64,000 bases of DNA from Mesobacterium pallidum (GTDB taxonomy: Bacteria; Pseudomonadota; Alphaproteobacteria; Rhodobacterales; Rhodobacteraceae): contig NZ_JAIMID010000006.1 of the NCBI RefSeq assembly GCF_019966535.1, positions 62,001-126,000 of the forward strand. The letters run 5' to 3'. The notes below the pieces were generated by a model. It saw only the letters and a list, made by a program, of their open reading frames with translations, was not told where the DNA came from and searched no databases. Both the position numbers and the translations under genes were made by a program. Below are positions 24,879 through 36,300 of this stretch, piece after piece (the first letter of the stretch is position 1; every line of letters begins with the position of its first letter).

Positions 24879-27800
24879 TCAGACGAGGAACAGGTTGTCC
24901 ACGCCGAAGTCGATCGCAGGATACTCGTCGGCGCCAGTGTAGCCGTTCTGTATCCCGACGTAGAGCGAATCGATCTGCTCGAAATACGACAGCATCTCGG
25001 ACTTGCTGATCCCCTGGAGATAGGTCTGGGGACCGTCCTGGACCTCCTGGTATCGCAGGTCCCATGTCCCGTCGCCGCCGTTGGCATAGTCGGCCTGAAG
25101 CGAGAAGTAGGGCCCGCCGGAATAGGTCGTCGCCGACAGGCTCAGCCAGGCGTCGCCCACCGCCGGGTCCTCGACCACGAGATCGAAGTTCACGAAGGCG
25201 AAACTGTCCCCGTCGGCCCGCTCGAGGTCGAGCCAGACATTTTCCGCATGGGTGGCGTTCAGCCCGAAATCGGCCTCTCCGTCGCTGTCGAGGTCCTGGA
25301 ACGGGCGCTGGACGCCGCCGAAGCCGACAAACCAGTCGAAGACGAAATCGCCTTCGGCATAGCCCGAACCGCCCGTTTGGACGCCATTGTTGAAGGTGAT
25401 CGCCGGGGCGGCGACGCCCCCCGCATAGGCCACGTCGACATTGTCAAAGCGCAACATCTCGACGCCGGTCAGCGTATCCGTGCCGAGATCGCCGACCAGG
25501 TCGGTCACCGTCATGACCGGGCCCTCGGTGATCGCGAAATCGGCGAAGTCGCCGGAATAGACCACGATGTCAGTTCCGTCGCCGCCGTCGATGCTGTCGT
25601 CGCCGGTCCCGCCGTCGATCAGGTCATCGCCGACGCCGCCGTCGAGCGTGTCGTCCCCGGCGCCGCCGATCAGCGTGTCGTCGTTCCACATGCCGGCCAG
25701 GCTGTCGGCCTGGGCGGTGCCGGTCAGGGCGTTCTGCCTGCTGTCGCCGATCACCGAGAGCGCGTGGCCGACCATGCCCGAGCCGTCCACGTGCTCGATC
25801 CCCGTGACCCAGTCATAGCCGCTGCCGGTGCCCTGGCCCGAGGTCTTGCGCAGGTCGACCGAGATGTCGGACGTCACGTCGGTAAAGGCCAGCGTGTCCT
25901 CGCCGGCGCCGCCGTCCATGGTGTCGCCACCACCGCCGCCGTCGATCCAGTCGTCGCCATCGCCACCCTGGATGTCGTCGGCACCGTTGTCGCCCAGCAG
26001 CGTGTCGTCGCCCGCGTTGCCGATCAGCGTGTCGCCGCCTCCGCCGCCGATCAGCAGGTTCGCCGCGGCGTCGCCCGACAGCCAGTCGTCCTTCCAGCCG
26101 CCCTCGAGCCCCTCGATGCCGACCAGGTGGTCCTGGCCCTGCCCGGTCCATTGCTGCCCGACCGCCGAGAGGTCGACATTCACCGCGTCGCCGCCGTGGA
26201 AGCTGACGATGTCGAAGCCGTCGCCGCCGATCAGCGTGTCCTTGCCGTCTCCGCCGATCAGGGTGTCGTCGCCGGCCCCGCCATCGATCAGGTCGTGGCC
26301 ATTGCCGCCGTCGGCCAGGTCGTCGCCGCCCCCTGCCGTCACGTTGTCATCGCCGGTACCGCCAAGGATCGTGTCGGCATCGCTGCCGCCATAGATCATG
26401 TCGTCGCCGGCCGCGCCGTCCAGCAGGTTGGCGCCCGAGCCGCCGTGCAGGGTGTCGTCGCCCCAGAGGCCGTACAGCGTATCGTCCCCGTCGGCGCCCA
26501 GCAGCTCGTTCCCGGCGCCGTCCCCGTAAAGGACCGAGGTCTCGCCCGTCTGGGTGACTGCCATCACGTTCTCGATGCCCTGAAGCACGTCCAGGCCCGC
26601 ACCGGTGGATTGCACACCCGAGATCCGCAGGTCCACAGTGATCGCCGTGGTGCCATGGGTATAGAAATGCGCAATGTCGATGCCGCCACCGCCGACGAGC
26701 GAATCGTTGCCGCTGCCGCCGATCAGCGTGTCGTCGTCCGCGCCGCCCTGCAGCGTGTCGTCTCCGGCCTCGCCCCAGAGCTGGTCGAACCCGTCGCCGC
26801 CCTTCATCAGGTCGTCGCTGGCCGCCCCGGCCTCGAGCGACGGCGTGGCGCTGTCGCGCAGCATGTCGTGGCCCCAGCCGCCCTGCAGCGTGTCGTTCGC
26901 GGCGCCGCCTTCCAGCGTGTCATTGCCGGCCGAGCCCTGCAACAGGTCGGCCCCGGCTTCGCCTTGCAGCAGGTCGTCGCCCGTGCCGCCCTGCAGCGCA
27001 TCGCCGTGGTCGCCGCCCGCCAGGGTGTCGTTGCCGTCGCCGCCGTCCAGGCTGTCGGCCCCGGTCCAGCCGCGCAGGTCGTCGTCATCGTCGCCGCCCG
27101 TCAGCGTGTCGTCGCCGGACCCGCCCTGGAGCGTGTCGCGGCCGACCGAGCCGTCGATCAGGTCGTTGCCCCAGCCGCCGTCAAGATTGTCGTCCCCCCA
27201 GCCGCCATCCAGCGTGTCGGCCCCGCCGGACGCGTTGATCGTGTCGTCGCCCGCCTCGCCGCGCAGCAGGTCGGCCCCGCCCGAGGTCTCGATCAGGTCG
27301 TTGCCAAGCCCGCCGCGGATGTCGTTGTTGCCGCCGTCCGAGATCAGCCGGTCATCCTCGTCGCTGCCGGTCAACGTGTCGTTGCCATTGCCGGTGGCGA
27401 GGTTGTGGATGCCGATGAAGCGGTCGTTGCCCATGCCGGTGGCCTGCTGCCAGGGCGTGCTCAGGTCAACGGTCAGGTCGATGGTGCCGGCCGTCGCGAC
27501 AAATGCATTGGCCGTGTTCATGAAGACCCAGTCTTCGGCATCGCCGATGTAGACGTCATCACCCATGGTGGCATAGAGCGCGTCGGCATAGTCGCCGGGG
27601 GCCGCCGGGCCCTCGGGCATGTCGTCCGCGTCGAGCGTATCGTTGCCGGCCCCGCCGATCAGCGTGTCGTGGCCCGCGCCGCCGATCAGGATCGACCCCT
27701 CGGCCGCCGCGCGCAGCGTGTCGTCGTAACCCGAGCCCAGCAGACCTTCGATCGAATCGAAGGTGTCGCTGCCCTCGACCGTCGCGCCGCCGGTGCCCAG

Positions 27801-30800
27801 GTCGATCTCGACCCCGCTGGCCGCGTCGGCATAGGAGGCCACGTCGATCCCGTCGCCGCCCTCGAGCGTGTCGTCGCCCGCGCCGCCGTTCAGCGTGTCG
27901 TTGCCGTCACCGCCGCGCAGCGTGTCATCACCGTCCCGGCCCCAGAGCCGGTCGGCCCCGCCGCCGCCATGCACCAGGTTGACCTGCGCATCGCCGTAAA
28001 GCCAGTCGGCGGAGTCGCCCGCCGCGATCGCCTCGAACCCGGTCAGCAGGTCCAGCCCCTCGCCGGTGTCCTGCACGCTGCCCTGCAGCGCCAGATCGAC
28101 GGTCACGCCGATCTGCCAGCCGGGATGGTAGGCGAGGAAGGTGTCAAAGCCCGCGCCGCCCGCGATGGTGTCGTTGCCGTAGCCGCCGCTGACCAGATCG
28201 TCGCCAGTGCCCGCGTCGATAAGATCGTCGCCATCATCGCCATAATAGCCCGAGGGCCCACCGACGATGGTGTCGTCGCCAAGGCCGCCGGTCAGCGTGT
28301 CGTTGCCGATCCCGCCGTCAATATAGTCGGCGCCGTCGCCGCCCTGCACGGAATCCGCGCCGTCCTGGGCAAAGACCGTGTCGTCGCCCGCGCCTGCATC
28401 GACGATGTCGTCGCCTGCGCCGCTGTCCACGCTGTCGTCACCGCCGTTCGCGGTGACGCTGTCCGCGCCCGCTCCGGTGTCGATGGTGTTGACGAAATCC
28501 GTGCCGATCACCGTGTCGTCGCCCGAGGCGGTGGTCACGTGCTCGATGTCGCGGATCACGTCCTCGCCGTAGCCGGTGTTCTGTGCCGTCGTCACGTTGA
28601 GATCGACATGGGCCGCGCCGGCCAGGCCGAAGATGTCGTTGAAGACGATCCAGTCGCTCCCGTCGCCGCCGTCCAGCGTGTCGGCTCCGTAGCCGCCGTT
28701 CAGATAATCGTTGCCCTGGCCGCCCTCCATCAGGTCGGCGCCGCTGCCGCCGCCCAGGGTATCGTTACCATCGCCGCCGATCAGCGTGTCGCGGCTGTCG
28801 CCGCCGCCCAGGCTGTCATGGCCCGCCCCGCCATCGATGCTGTTCGCGCCATCCTCGCCCAGCAGCGTGTCGTCGCCATCGCGGCCCAGCAGCGTGTCAT
28901 CGCCCCAGGAGCCGAGGAACAGGTTGTCCGCGGCGTCGCCCATCAGCAGGTCATCCCCGGCGCCTGCATAAAGGTCCTTGATCCCGACGATCAGGTCATT
29001 GCCCTGGCCGGTGTTCTGCCGCGTGGTGAGCGCGAGATCGATGGACAGGTCCCCGCCCCAGGCCACGTAGTTGGTCTGCGACACACGGGTCAGGAAGGAC
29101 ATGTAATCCTCGCCATCGCCGAGGATATCGTCATCGCCGAGCCCGGCGTTGAAATTGTCGCGCCCGCCGTTGCCGACCAGCGTGTCGTCGCCATCGTAGC
29201 CGATAAGCTGGTCGCTGCCGGCGGTGCCGGTCATGCTGTCGTCATTGTCGGTCAGGTAGACGCGGCCGGTGTCGCTTGTCAGGCCGATGAACAGCTTGTC
29301 GCCCTGCCCGGTCGCCTGGCGCGACGTGTCCGACATGTCGAAGGTGACACCCGGACCGGCCTGGTCGAAGAACACCGACGCCAGGCTGGTGACGCCTCCG
29401 AGGTCGATGTCGTCGTCGCCAAGGCCCATGCGGATCACATCGAACGAGCCGGTCGAGATGATCGTGTCGTTGCCCGCCCCACCGTCCAGCGTGTTCTGGC
29501 CGATGCCGCCCTCGAGCAGGTCGTTGCCGGCGCCGCCGTCGATCAGGTCGTCGCCCCAGCCGCCCCGCAGCGTGTCCTGCCCGGCCCCGTTCCAGTCGCC
29601 CGTGATCGTGTCATCCCCGGCCCCGCCCAGGATCAGGTCGTCGCCATTGTCGCCAAAGAGCTCGTTGGCCAGGGCATCGCCGCTCAGCGTGTCGTTGTGG
29701 GCGCTGCCGTAGAGGTGCTCGATCCCGACCAGGTAGTCGATACCCTCGTTGGTGTTCTGCGCACCCGAGACGGTCAGGTCGACCACCACGCCCGTCTGCG
29801 CGCCGGTGAAGGCCGCGATGTCGGAGGTGCCGAAATAGCCGTTCAGCGTGTCGTCGCCCGCGCCGCCCTCGAGCCGGCTCCAGTCGCCGCTTTCGCCGTT
29901 CAGGCTGTCGTTGCCAGCCCCGCCGTACAGCTCGTCGTCGCCCCAGCCGCCCAGCAACGTGTCGTTGCCGTCTTCGCCAAAGAGCCGGTCATCGCCGCCG
30001 CGCCCTTCTAGCCGGTCGGCGCCGCCGCGGCCGTCGAGCATGTTGTTCTCGCCGTTGCCGTAGATCGAATCGTCGCCATCGGTGGCGACCACGTCCTCGA
30101 TCCCGCTGGCCTCGACCGTGTCGAATGCATCCGGATCGGGGCCGTTGACGGGCAGCTCCTGCGGGCCGCCGTTGCCAAGGTCGAACGAGATGCCGACATA
30201 GGTCGAGCCGCTGAAATCGACCAGGTCGTAGCCGAAGACGTCGCCGTAGTCGCCACCGCGGAGGGTGTCGTTGCCAGCCAGCATGACAAAGGTGTCGTCG
30301 CCTTCCCCGCCCAGCAGCAGGTCGTCGCCCGCGCCGCCCTCGAGCCGGTCGTTGTCGGCCTGCCCCTCGAGCGTGTCATCCCCGTCCTCGCCGAACAGGA
30401 AATCCTCGGCATCGCCGCCGACGATGCTGTCCTGCCCGGCCCCGCCATGCATGTGGTCCGCATCGACGCCGCCATAGATCGTGTCGTCGCCGTCCATGCC
30501 CTCGAGCAGGTCGATGCCGTCGTTGCCCTCGATCAGGTCGTGCCCCGACCCGCCCATGATGGAATCGTCGCCATCACCGCCGTAAAGCAAGTCATCCCCG
30601 CCGCCGCCGATGATGGTGTCGTTGCCGGCTTCGCCCAGAATGGTGTCGATGCCGTCATCCGGGCCGTCCGAGTCGCCGTTGATGTAGGATACGTCACCGT
30701 CGCCAAACAGCAGGTCGTCGCCGTCGAAGCCGCCGATCAGGTCGGCCTCGGTGCCGCCATAGGCGGTGTCGTTGCCCTCGCCGCCATAGATCGAGTCCGA

Positions 30801-31166
30801 CCCGGCATCGCCCGACAGGCTGTCGTCCAGCTTGTTGCCGTTCAGGACGTCGTCGCCGGTGCCGCCATTGATCGTGTCGTCGCCGTCGTTGCCGGCAAAG
30901 GTGTCGTTGCCGTCCCCGCCGTCCATGGAATCGTCGCCGGACCCGCCCAGCAGGCTGTCGTTGCCGCCCAGGCCGTCGAGCGTGTCGTTGCCGCCGAAGC
31001 CCTCGATCGTGTCGTCGCCCGAGGTGCCGGGCAGGCTGTCGTCGTCACCGCCGCCCTGCACCAGGTCGCTGGGCGGTGTCAGCGCCGCGCCCGGCGCGCT
31101 GAAATAGCTGACCGAGGCGGCCGCGGACTGGGTGTCGTTGCCGTCGATATCGTCGTCGAATGCCAT
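24879..31166 (-). CDS. Giant RTX calcium-binding protein (2095 aa)
   Basis: The protein consists almost entirely of RTX nonapeptide blocks (GGxGxDxLx; several dozen copies). These are interrupted about every 400-500 bases of gene by some 11 copies of a second motif, a VDL...TGxGxD...GIE module of the serralysin/RTX type. The N-terminus ([13 protein letters not shown]) has no signal peptide, as expected for type I secretion. After the last RTX block ([20 protein letters not shown]) there is a C-terminal non-RTX domain of about 200 residues ending [10 protein letters not shown], rich in aromatic residues and reminiscent of a lectin-like beta-sandwich. Calcium-dependent folding outside the cell is expected. 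No exporter is adjacent; the type I system at 7-11.8 kb is the nearest. I chose the ATG at 31166 over the upstream extension. Confidence 0.92.
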   Translation of the reverse strand: MAFDDDIDGNDTQSAAASVSYFSAPGAALTPPSDLVQGGGDDDSLPGTSGDDTIEGFGGNDTLDGLGGNDSLLGGSGDDSMDGGDGNDTFAGNDGDDTINGGTGDDVLNGNKLDDSLSGDAGSDSIYGGEGNDTAYGGTEADLIGGFDGDDLLFGDGDVSYINGDSDGPDDGIDTILGEAGNDTIIGGGGDDLLYGGDGDDSIMGGSGHDLIEGNDGIDLLEGMDGDDTIYGGVDADHMHGGAGQDSIVGGDAEDFLFGEDGDDTLEGQADNDRLEGGAGDDLLLGGEGDDTFVMLAGNDTLRGGDYGDVFGYDLVDFSGSTYVGISFDLGNGGPQELPVNGPDPDAFDTVEASGIEDVVATDGDDSIYGNGENNMLDGRGGADRLEGRGGDDRLFGEDGNDTLLGGWGDDELYGGAGNDSLNGESGDWSRLEGGAGDDTLNGYFGTSDIAAFTGAQTGVVVDLTVSGAQNTNEGIDYLVGIEHLYGSAHNDTLSGDALANELFGDNGDDLILGGAGDDTITGDWNGAGQDTLRGGWGDDLIDGGAGNDLLEGGIGQNTLDGGAGNDTIISTGSFDVIRMGLGDDDIDLGGVTSLASVFFDQAGPGVTFDMSDTSRQATGQGDKLFIGLTSDTGRVYLTDNDDSMTGTAGSDQLIGYDGDDTLVGNGGRDNFNAGLGDDDILGDGEDYMSFLTRVSQTNYVAWGGDLSIDLALTTRQNTGQGNDLIVGIKDLYAGAGDDLLMGDAADNLFLGSWGDDTLLGRDGDDTLLGEDGANSIDGGAGHDSLGGGDSRDTLIGGDGNDTLGGGSGADLMEGGQGNDYLNGGYGADTLDGGDGSDWIVFNDIFGLAGAAHVDLNVTTAQNTGYGEDVIRDIEHVTTASGDDTVIGTDFVNTIDTGAGADSVTANGGDDSVDSGAGDDIVDAGAGDDTVFAQDGADSVQGGDGADYIDGGIGNDTLTGGLGDDTIVGGPSGYYGDDGDDLIDAGTGDDLVSGGYGNDTIAGGAGFDTFLAYHPGWQIGVTVDLALQGSVQDTGEGLDLLTGFEAIAAGDSADWLYGDAQVNLVHGGGGADRLWGRDGDDTLRGGDGNDTLNGGAGDDTLEGGDGIDVASYADAASGVEIDLGTGGATVEGSDTFDSIEGLLGSGYDDTLRAAAEGSILIGGAGHDTLIGGAGNDTLDADDMPEGPAAPGDYADALYATMGDDVYIGDAEDWVFMNTANAFVATAGTIDLTVDLSTPWQQATGMGNDRFIGIHNLATGNGNDTLTGSDEDDRLISDGGNNDIRGGLGNDLIETSGGADLLRGEAGDDTINASGGADTLDGGWGDDNLDGGWGNDLIDGSVGRDTLQGGSGDDTLTGGDDDDDLRGWTGADSLDGGDGNDTLAGGDHGDALQGGTGDDLLQGEAGADLLQGSAGNDTLEGGAANDTLQGGWGHDMLRDSATPSLEAGAASDDLMKGGDGFDQLWGEAGDDTLQGGADDDTLIGGSGNDSLVGGGGIDIAHFYTHGTTAITVDLRISGVQSTGAGLDVLQGIENVMAVTQTGETSVLYGDGAGNELLGADGDDTLYGLWGDDTLHGGSGANLLDGAAGDDMIYGGSDADTILGGTGDDNVTAGGGDDLADGGNGHDLIDGGAGDDTLIGGDGKDTLIGGDGFDIVSFHGGDAVNVDLSAVGQQWTGQGQDHLVGIEGLEGGWKDDWLSGDAAANLLIGGGGGDTLIGNAGDDTLLGDNGADDIQGGDGDDWIDGGGGGDTMDGGAGEDTLAFTDVTSDISVDLRKTSGQGTGSGYDWVTGIEHVDGSGMVGHALSVIGDSRQNALTGTAQADSLAGMWNDDTLIGGAGDDTLDGGVGDDLIDGGTGDDSIDGGDGTDIVVYSGDFADFAITEGPVMTVTDLVGDLGTDTLTGVEMLRFDNVDVAYAGGVAAPAITFNNGVQTGGSGYAEGDFVFDWFVGFGGVQRPFQDLDSDGEADFGLNATHAENVWLDLERADGDSFAFVNFDLVVEDPAVGDAWLSLSATTYSGGPYFSLQADYANGGDGTWDLRYQEVQDGPQTYLQGISKSEMLSYFEQIDSLYVGIQNGYTGADEYPAIDFGVDNLFLV

Positions 31167-31333
31167 GAAGAAAATCCTGCTTGTCTGGGGTCGCCCCAAA
31201 GCGCCCCACGACGCCGCCCGGCGCAAAGCCGGCCCGGCGACAATTTCAAAGGCGTTGACCTGAATGATCTCCCGCCGCGTCCCACGGCGAAAATGCCCTG
31301 AACAGGCGTATGGATCAACCGGTCAGGAGTTTA

Positions 31334-31351
31334 TTAACCATGATTAACGAT
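31334..31351. promoter_or_regulatory. CtrA-like double half-site upstream of the giant RTX gene
   Basis: TTAACCAT (31334-31341) and TTAACGAT (31344-31351) lie about 170 bases upstream of the RTX start. Their spacing is TTAA-N6-TTAAC, one base short of the CtrA consensus TTAA-N7-TTAAC. The first half-site is the classic TTAACCAT octamer. Binding is inferred only. Confidence 0.35.
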
Positions 31352-31450
31352 GGCTTCCGACCCGAAGGCCCGGGGCCTTGCGCCGACGGCAGGCGCATGC
31401 GCTCCGTTGCGAGACGCGGGTCGGCGCAGCCCGCGCCGCGCCGGCGCCCG

Positions 31451-32834
31451 TCAAATGATGAAATCGGCCAGCGAGATCAGCGCGCGGTCGAAGCCCTCGA
31501 GCGTGATCGTGCCCTCGATGCCGACCCAGGACAGGTCGATCACCGTCTGCGCGGCGTCCCCCGTGACCGCGCCCGAGGCGATCAGCTTGGCATAATCGGC
31601 GATGCCGAGCTGCGACAGGTCGATCAGGTCGATGTCGTTCTTGAAATCGGTGATGACGTCGTCGCCGAAACCGCGCGCAAAGATGAAGGTGTCGATGCCG
31701 CCGCCGCCGGTCATGGTGTCATTGCCCGCGCCTCCAATGATCTGGTCCTTGGCGCTGGCGCCGCTGGCGTCGATCACGTCGTTGCCGCGCCCGCCCTTCA
31801 GCACGTCGCTGCCGCCGGTGCCCGCGATCAGCGTGTCGTCGCCGTCGCCGCCCAGCAACGTGTCGCGCCCGACGCCCGCGATCAGCAGGTCGTCGCCCGC
31901 CCCGCCCGCGATGCTGTCGTCGCCGTCGCCGCCATCCAGCAGGTCATCGCCCGCGCGTCCGGCCAGCACGTCTTCGCCCACGCCGCCCTCGAACTGGTCC
32001 TCGCCAGCGCCGCCGTTCAGCGTGTCATTGCCGTCCTGCCCGCGCACGATCCCGTCGACCTCTCCGCCCCGGCCGATGAAGAGGTCGTCGCCGAGGTCGA
32101 GGTTCACGTCGCCGTCAAGGAACCCGCCGTTGCGCACGGTGTCGGCGTCTTCCCCGCCGACCACGTTGCCGACGATGGTGCCGTAGTTCTGCAGCAGGTT
32201 CGGGTCGTCGATGTCCCCCTGGAAAGCGATGCGCACCGCGCTCAGGATACCGTAGTTGATCACCTGCAGCGGCTGGACCCCGGCCAGGTCCACGTTGACC
32301 TCGATCGCGTTCGCGCTGAACGAATTCGCGCTGGCCATGATGGTGCCGTGGTTGATCAGCACGCCGGTGCTGCCGATCCACTTCACCCCGTCGTTGCTGA
32401 CGCTGTGGATGGTGCCGAAGTTGGTCAGCGAAGCCCCGACGGAGGCCATCGACACGCCCGCCCCGAAGGAGGTGATCATGCCGAGGTTGGAGAGGGTGGC
32501 CGAGGTTGGTGAGGTTGGCCGAGTTGCCCTCCAGGTTGACCGCGGCGTCGTTGCTGGCGCTGACGACGCCGGTCTCCAGCACCACCACCCGCGGGGAGCT
32601 GGTGCCGATCACGCCCATGTCGATGGCGGACAGGTCGCCGTGCAGCGCGCCGCCGATGGTGGCGGTCATGCCATTGGCCGTGCCGGCGATGGCAGTCGCG
32701 GTGGCCGAGAGGATGCGCACCCCTTCGAGCAGGTAAAGGTCCTGCCCGGTGGTCAGGGTGACTCCGGTCCCGTTGACGATAATGTCTGAGGTGATGAAGG
32801 TCGTGATGTCAGGTGTCTCCAGCGGGCGGGCCAA
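31451..32834 (-). pseudogene. RTX protein gene broken by a frameshift, with doubtful start
   Basis: Two overlapping frames (32834-32115 and 32479-31451) form one RTX protein of about 460 residues. Removing one base in the GGCC at about 32498-32501 joins NLTNLG directly to TLSNLGMITSFGAG, restoring a regular beta-repeat pattern (NxGxI-type). The C-terminal half has RTX nonapeptides (GGDGDDTL) and a standard end (FGDDVITDFKNDIDLIDLSQLG). The 5' end is also odd: the expected first codons appear as ATC-ACG-ACC preceded by a well-spaced GGAG, as if ATG had changed to ATC. The only conventional start is a TTG at 32834. It could instead be a sequencing error in an intact gene. It lies between two giant RTX genes on the same strand. 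Confidence 0.65.
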
Positions 32835-33302
32835 TTCCGCGCCCCCGCAAATGATGGGGGACAGGCGCGGCCTTCAGGCAAGCGCAATCTGCGCGCGCGG
32901 CGCAGTTTCAACCGGCACGTGTCGGATGCAGGCCCGCGGCCCCTCTGAACCCGAACGCGCGCGCCAATGGCCGGGCAGAGGCGCGCAAATCCCTTGAGGA
33001 TGGCGCTGGTTTTCCGGGCCACGGTCCGGCTTCACGAGGGAGATCCCAAGCGACGTTCCCTCGCCGATGCGCGGCATCTCTGCGCCGACAGCCTGGCCCG
33101 CGCGGGCATGGACGCGGATCACGCGGGCATCGCGGCAATGGCATCGCGCTGGCGGTGCACCTTCTGGGCATGCTCGGCGGCGGCAAGGGCGTGTCAGGGA
33201 AAGCCCGGCTGCCCCGGGCGGGGCAGCGCCCGGCGCCGCGCGATCACGCGGCATCGGGCCGTGTCCATGTGCGCCACAGGGTTGGCGCGGGCGGCGCCTG
33301 CG
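32835..33302. other. Intergenic region, no gene recognised
   Basis: These 468 bases between two RTX loci contain several open frames on both strands, but none has a ribosome site with a recognisable domain. The composition is high GC throughout. A plus-strand frame from about 33000 (MALVFRATVRLHEGDPKRR) is open but resembles nothing I know. A promoter for the broken RTX gene would lie near 32840-32950. Confidence 0.4.
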
Positions 33303-36300
33303 TCAGAGCCCCAGCTCGTCCAGCCCCGCAACGGCTATGGTGACCGTTGCCGTGTCATAGCCGCCCAGCCCGTCGGACACGGTGTAGACGAAACTGTCGT
33401 CCACCACCGCGCCACTCGCCAACGCCTGCAGCGCGGCCGACCCGGTCGGGTCGTACAGCACGTCGCCCTCGGGCGTCAGCGACACCGCCGCGCCCTGGGC
33501 CGAGACCGCGTCGACCGACAGGATCACCAGCGTGTCGCCATCGGGCTCGACGTCATTGGCCAGCAGCGCTGCCCCGTCCAGCGTGACCGCCGTGTCCTCG
33601 TCGGTGTAGCCGGCCGCCGCCGCGCTGCCATCGGCGTTGAAGAACCGCGTGTAGACGTCCGAGGTGAAGTCGCTGTTCCGGGTGCCCCAGCTGACGGCAA
33701 ACCCGCCCGAGGCGAGCGCCGTGATGTCGGGCGCGATCTGGCCCTGCGATTGCAGCGGATCCAGCGCGATGTCCCCGCCCAGCGCCGTGCCGTCGGCCGC
33801 GAAGACCCGCACATAAGAGGTCGAGGCATAAGTCGTGAGGTTCACGCTTTCCCAGGCAAAGACCAGGTTGCCGCTTTCCAGCACGGTCACCGAGGGGCGC
33901 TGCTGATAGCCCGACGTGCCGCCGTTGACGAGGAACTCGGACACCGTTTCGACCCCGAGCGGGCTGAAGATGCGTGCCTTGATGCCCGAGGCATCGGTGT
34001 CGTCCACCCCGTCCTCGGACACCCAGGTGATGACAAATCCGCCGCCGTCCAGCGCGGCCACGGCCGCGTCGGTCTGGCCGTTCGCCATCTGTTGGTTGAC
34101 CGGGTCGCTGGTGGTGAAGGCGGTTCCGTCATCCCGGAACATCCGCGCGCGGATGCCAAAGCCCGAGCTGTCGTCGATCCCGTCGTTCGAGCTGTAGGTC
34201 ACGACGAACAGCCCCGTGTCGAGCGCGGTGATCGCGGGCTGCGACTGCACGTAATCGGTGGTGTCGTTGACGAACAGCTCACCCGTCACCGCCGTGCCGT
34301 CCGGGTTGAAGAGGCGCATCTTGATGTTCGACCCCTCGGAGAACCCCGTCACGAAATCGGTCATCCAGGTCACGGCGATCACGCCGCTGGCCAGCTGGGT
34401 CACGCCCGACAGGTATTGCAGGTCGGTGGTTTCCTCGTTGACAAGGAACTCGCCGCTGGTCGGCGTTCCGGCGGCGTCAAAGATCCGCGCCTTGACTTCC
34501 ATGTCCGTCGCGTCGAACGGGTCGATCCGGCTGGACCAGGTGGCCATGAAGCCGCCGCCCGAAAGGGCGACGAGGTCGATCTCCTGCTGGTTGCCGGTCG
34601 TGACATCGGCCAGCACCAGGTCGCTGACCAGCGTCTCGCCGGCCGGCGTCACGATCTGCGCCCGCACATCCGTTAAGGACCCGCCGCTTTCCTCGCGCGA
34701 GCGCCAGGCGACCAGCAGGTTGCCGCCTTCCAGCTCGACGACCGAGGCGCCGTCCTGGTTGCTGGTCGTGTAGGCGTTGGTCAGGATGCTGTCGGCATAG
34801 GCGACGCCGGCAAAGCTGTCGTCGGCCGCAATGGGCGCATTGCGGTTGGCGCTTTCCACCGACAGGCTGACCGTGGCGGTATCGACCTCGCCTGCCCCGT
34901 CCGAGACGGTGTAGGCGAAACTGTCCACCAGTGTCTCGCCCACGCCCAGCGCAGCGATCGCGGTTGAGGTGGTCGGGTCGTACTGCACGTTGCCCGCGTC
35001 GTCGACCGACAGCGTCGCGCCCTCGGCCGAGGTGGCCGCCAGCGAGAACAGGCTCAGCACCTGCCCCTCGGGGTCGCTGTCGTTGGCCAGCAGGGTGGCG
35101 GTCTCGATGGTGACCGGGGTCTGCTGGTCGGTCAGCGGCGTGCCGTCGCTGCTGAGGTCGTCATCCGCGCCAACGGGCGCCTGGTTCACGCCCTCGACCA
35201 CCAGCGACACCGTGGCCGTTGCCGTGGCGCCGGTTTCATCGGCCACCGTGTAGGTGAAGCTGTCGGTCAGCAGCTCTCCGGCCCCGAGTGCGGCGATCAC
35301 GGTCGAGCCGGTGGGGTCGTAGATCACCGTGGTGCCGTCCAGCGTGACCGTGGCCCCGCTGGCCGAGGTCACCTCGACCGCGACAAGGCTCAGCGCCTCG
35401 CCATCGGCGTCGCTGTCGTTGCCCAGCACGTCCTCGGCCGCGATGGAGATCGGCGTCAGCTCGTCGGTATAGCCCGCCTCGAAGGGCGTGCCATCGGCCT
35501 GGTACCGGCGCGCCATGGCGATGCCGCCATCGCTTTGGTAGACGTTGTCCTCGCGGTCGATCCAGCCGACCATGAAACCGCCATCGGCCAGGGCCGAGAT
35601 CGTCGGCGTGCTCTGGTAGCCGGCCGTGGTCTGGTTGACGAGGACCTCGTCGCCCAGCGCCGTCCCGTCCGCCGCAAAAACCCGTGCCGCGATGGCCGAG
35701 GCGCTGACGTCGCCCTCGTTGCCATAGGTCACCCAGGCCACGGCAAAGCCGCCGCCCGCAAGGCCCACGACCGAGGCGTTGGTCTGCGCGCTGCCCGTCA
35801 GCTGGTTGATGGCAAAGGCAGGCACCGTCTCGACCCCGGCGGCATCGAAGATGCGCGCCTTGATGCCCAGGCCGTCCGGATCGAAGGCCGTGTCGTCCTC
35901 GGTCCAGGTCACGATGAAACCGCCACCGGCCAGCGCCGCCACGTCGGCCTGCTGCAGCGTGGTGCCGACGTTGGGCCCGCTGGCGATCGGGATCTCGGAG
36001 ACCGCGAAATTACCCATGGCGTCGTAGACCCGGGCCGTGATCTCGGTGCTCGTGTCGTCCCGCGACACGTAGGCGGCGACATAGCCGCCGCCGGTCAGCG
36101 CCGCGATCTCGGCCGGCCAGACCGTGTCGGTGCTGCTGAAGCTGATGGCGGAATGGTTGCGCACCAAGCTGCCACCCGAGGTGAAGATCGCGGCCGACAG
36201 CTGGCTGTTGCCCGCATCGTCGGCAGACAGCCAGCTGACGACAAAGTTGCCGCCAGCCAGGGCGATGACATCGGGATTGGTCTGGCTGCCGCTGATCGGG

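Noticed and set aside
24861..30011. A 1716-residue open frame on the plus strand opposite the giant RTX gene.
   Set aside because: It is rich in valine, alanine and aspartate as a mirror of the GGxGxDxL repeats, and has no recognisable domain or start signal.
32967..33300. A plus-strand open frame beginning MALVFRATVRLHEGDPKRR.
   Set aside because: No similarity recognised, no good ribosome site, and the frame runs on as a shadow antisense to the 2429-aa gene.
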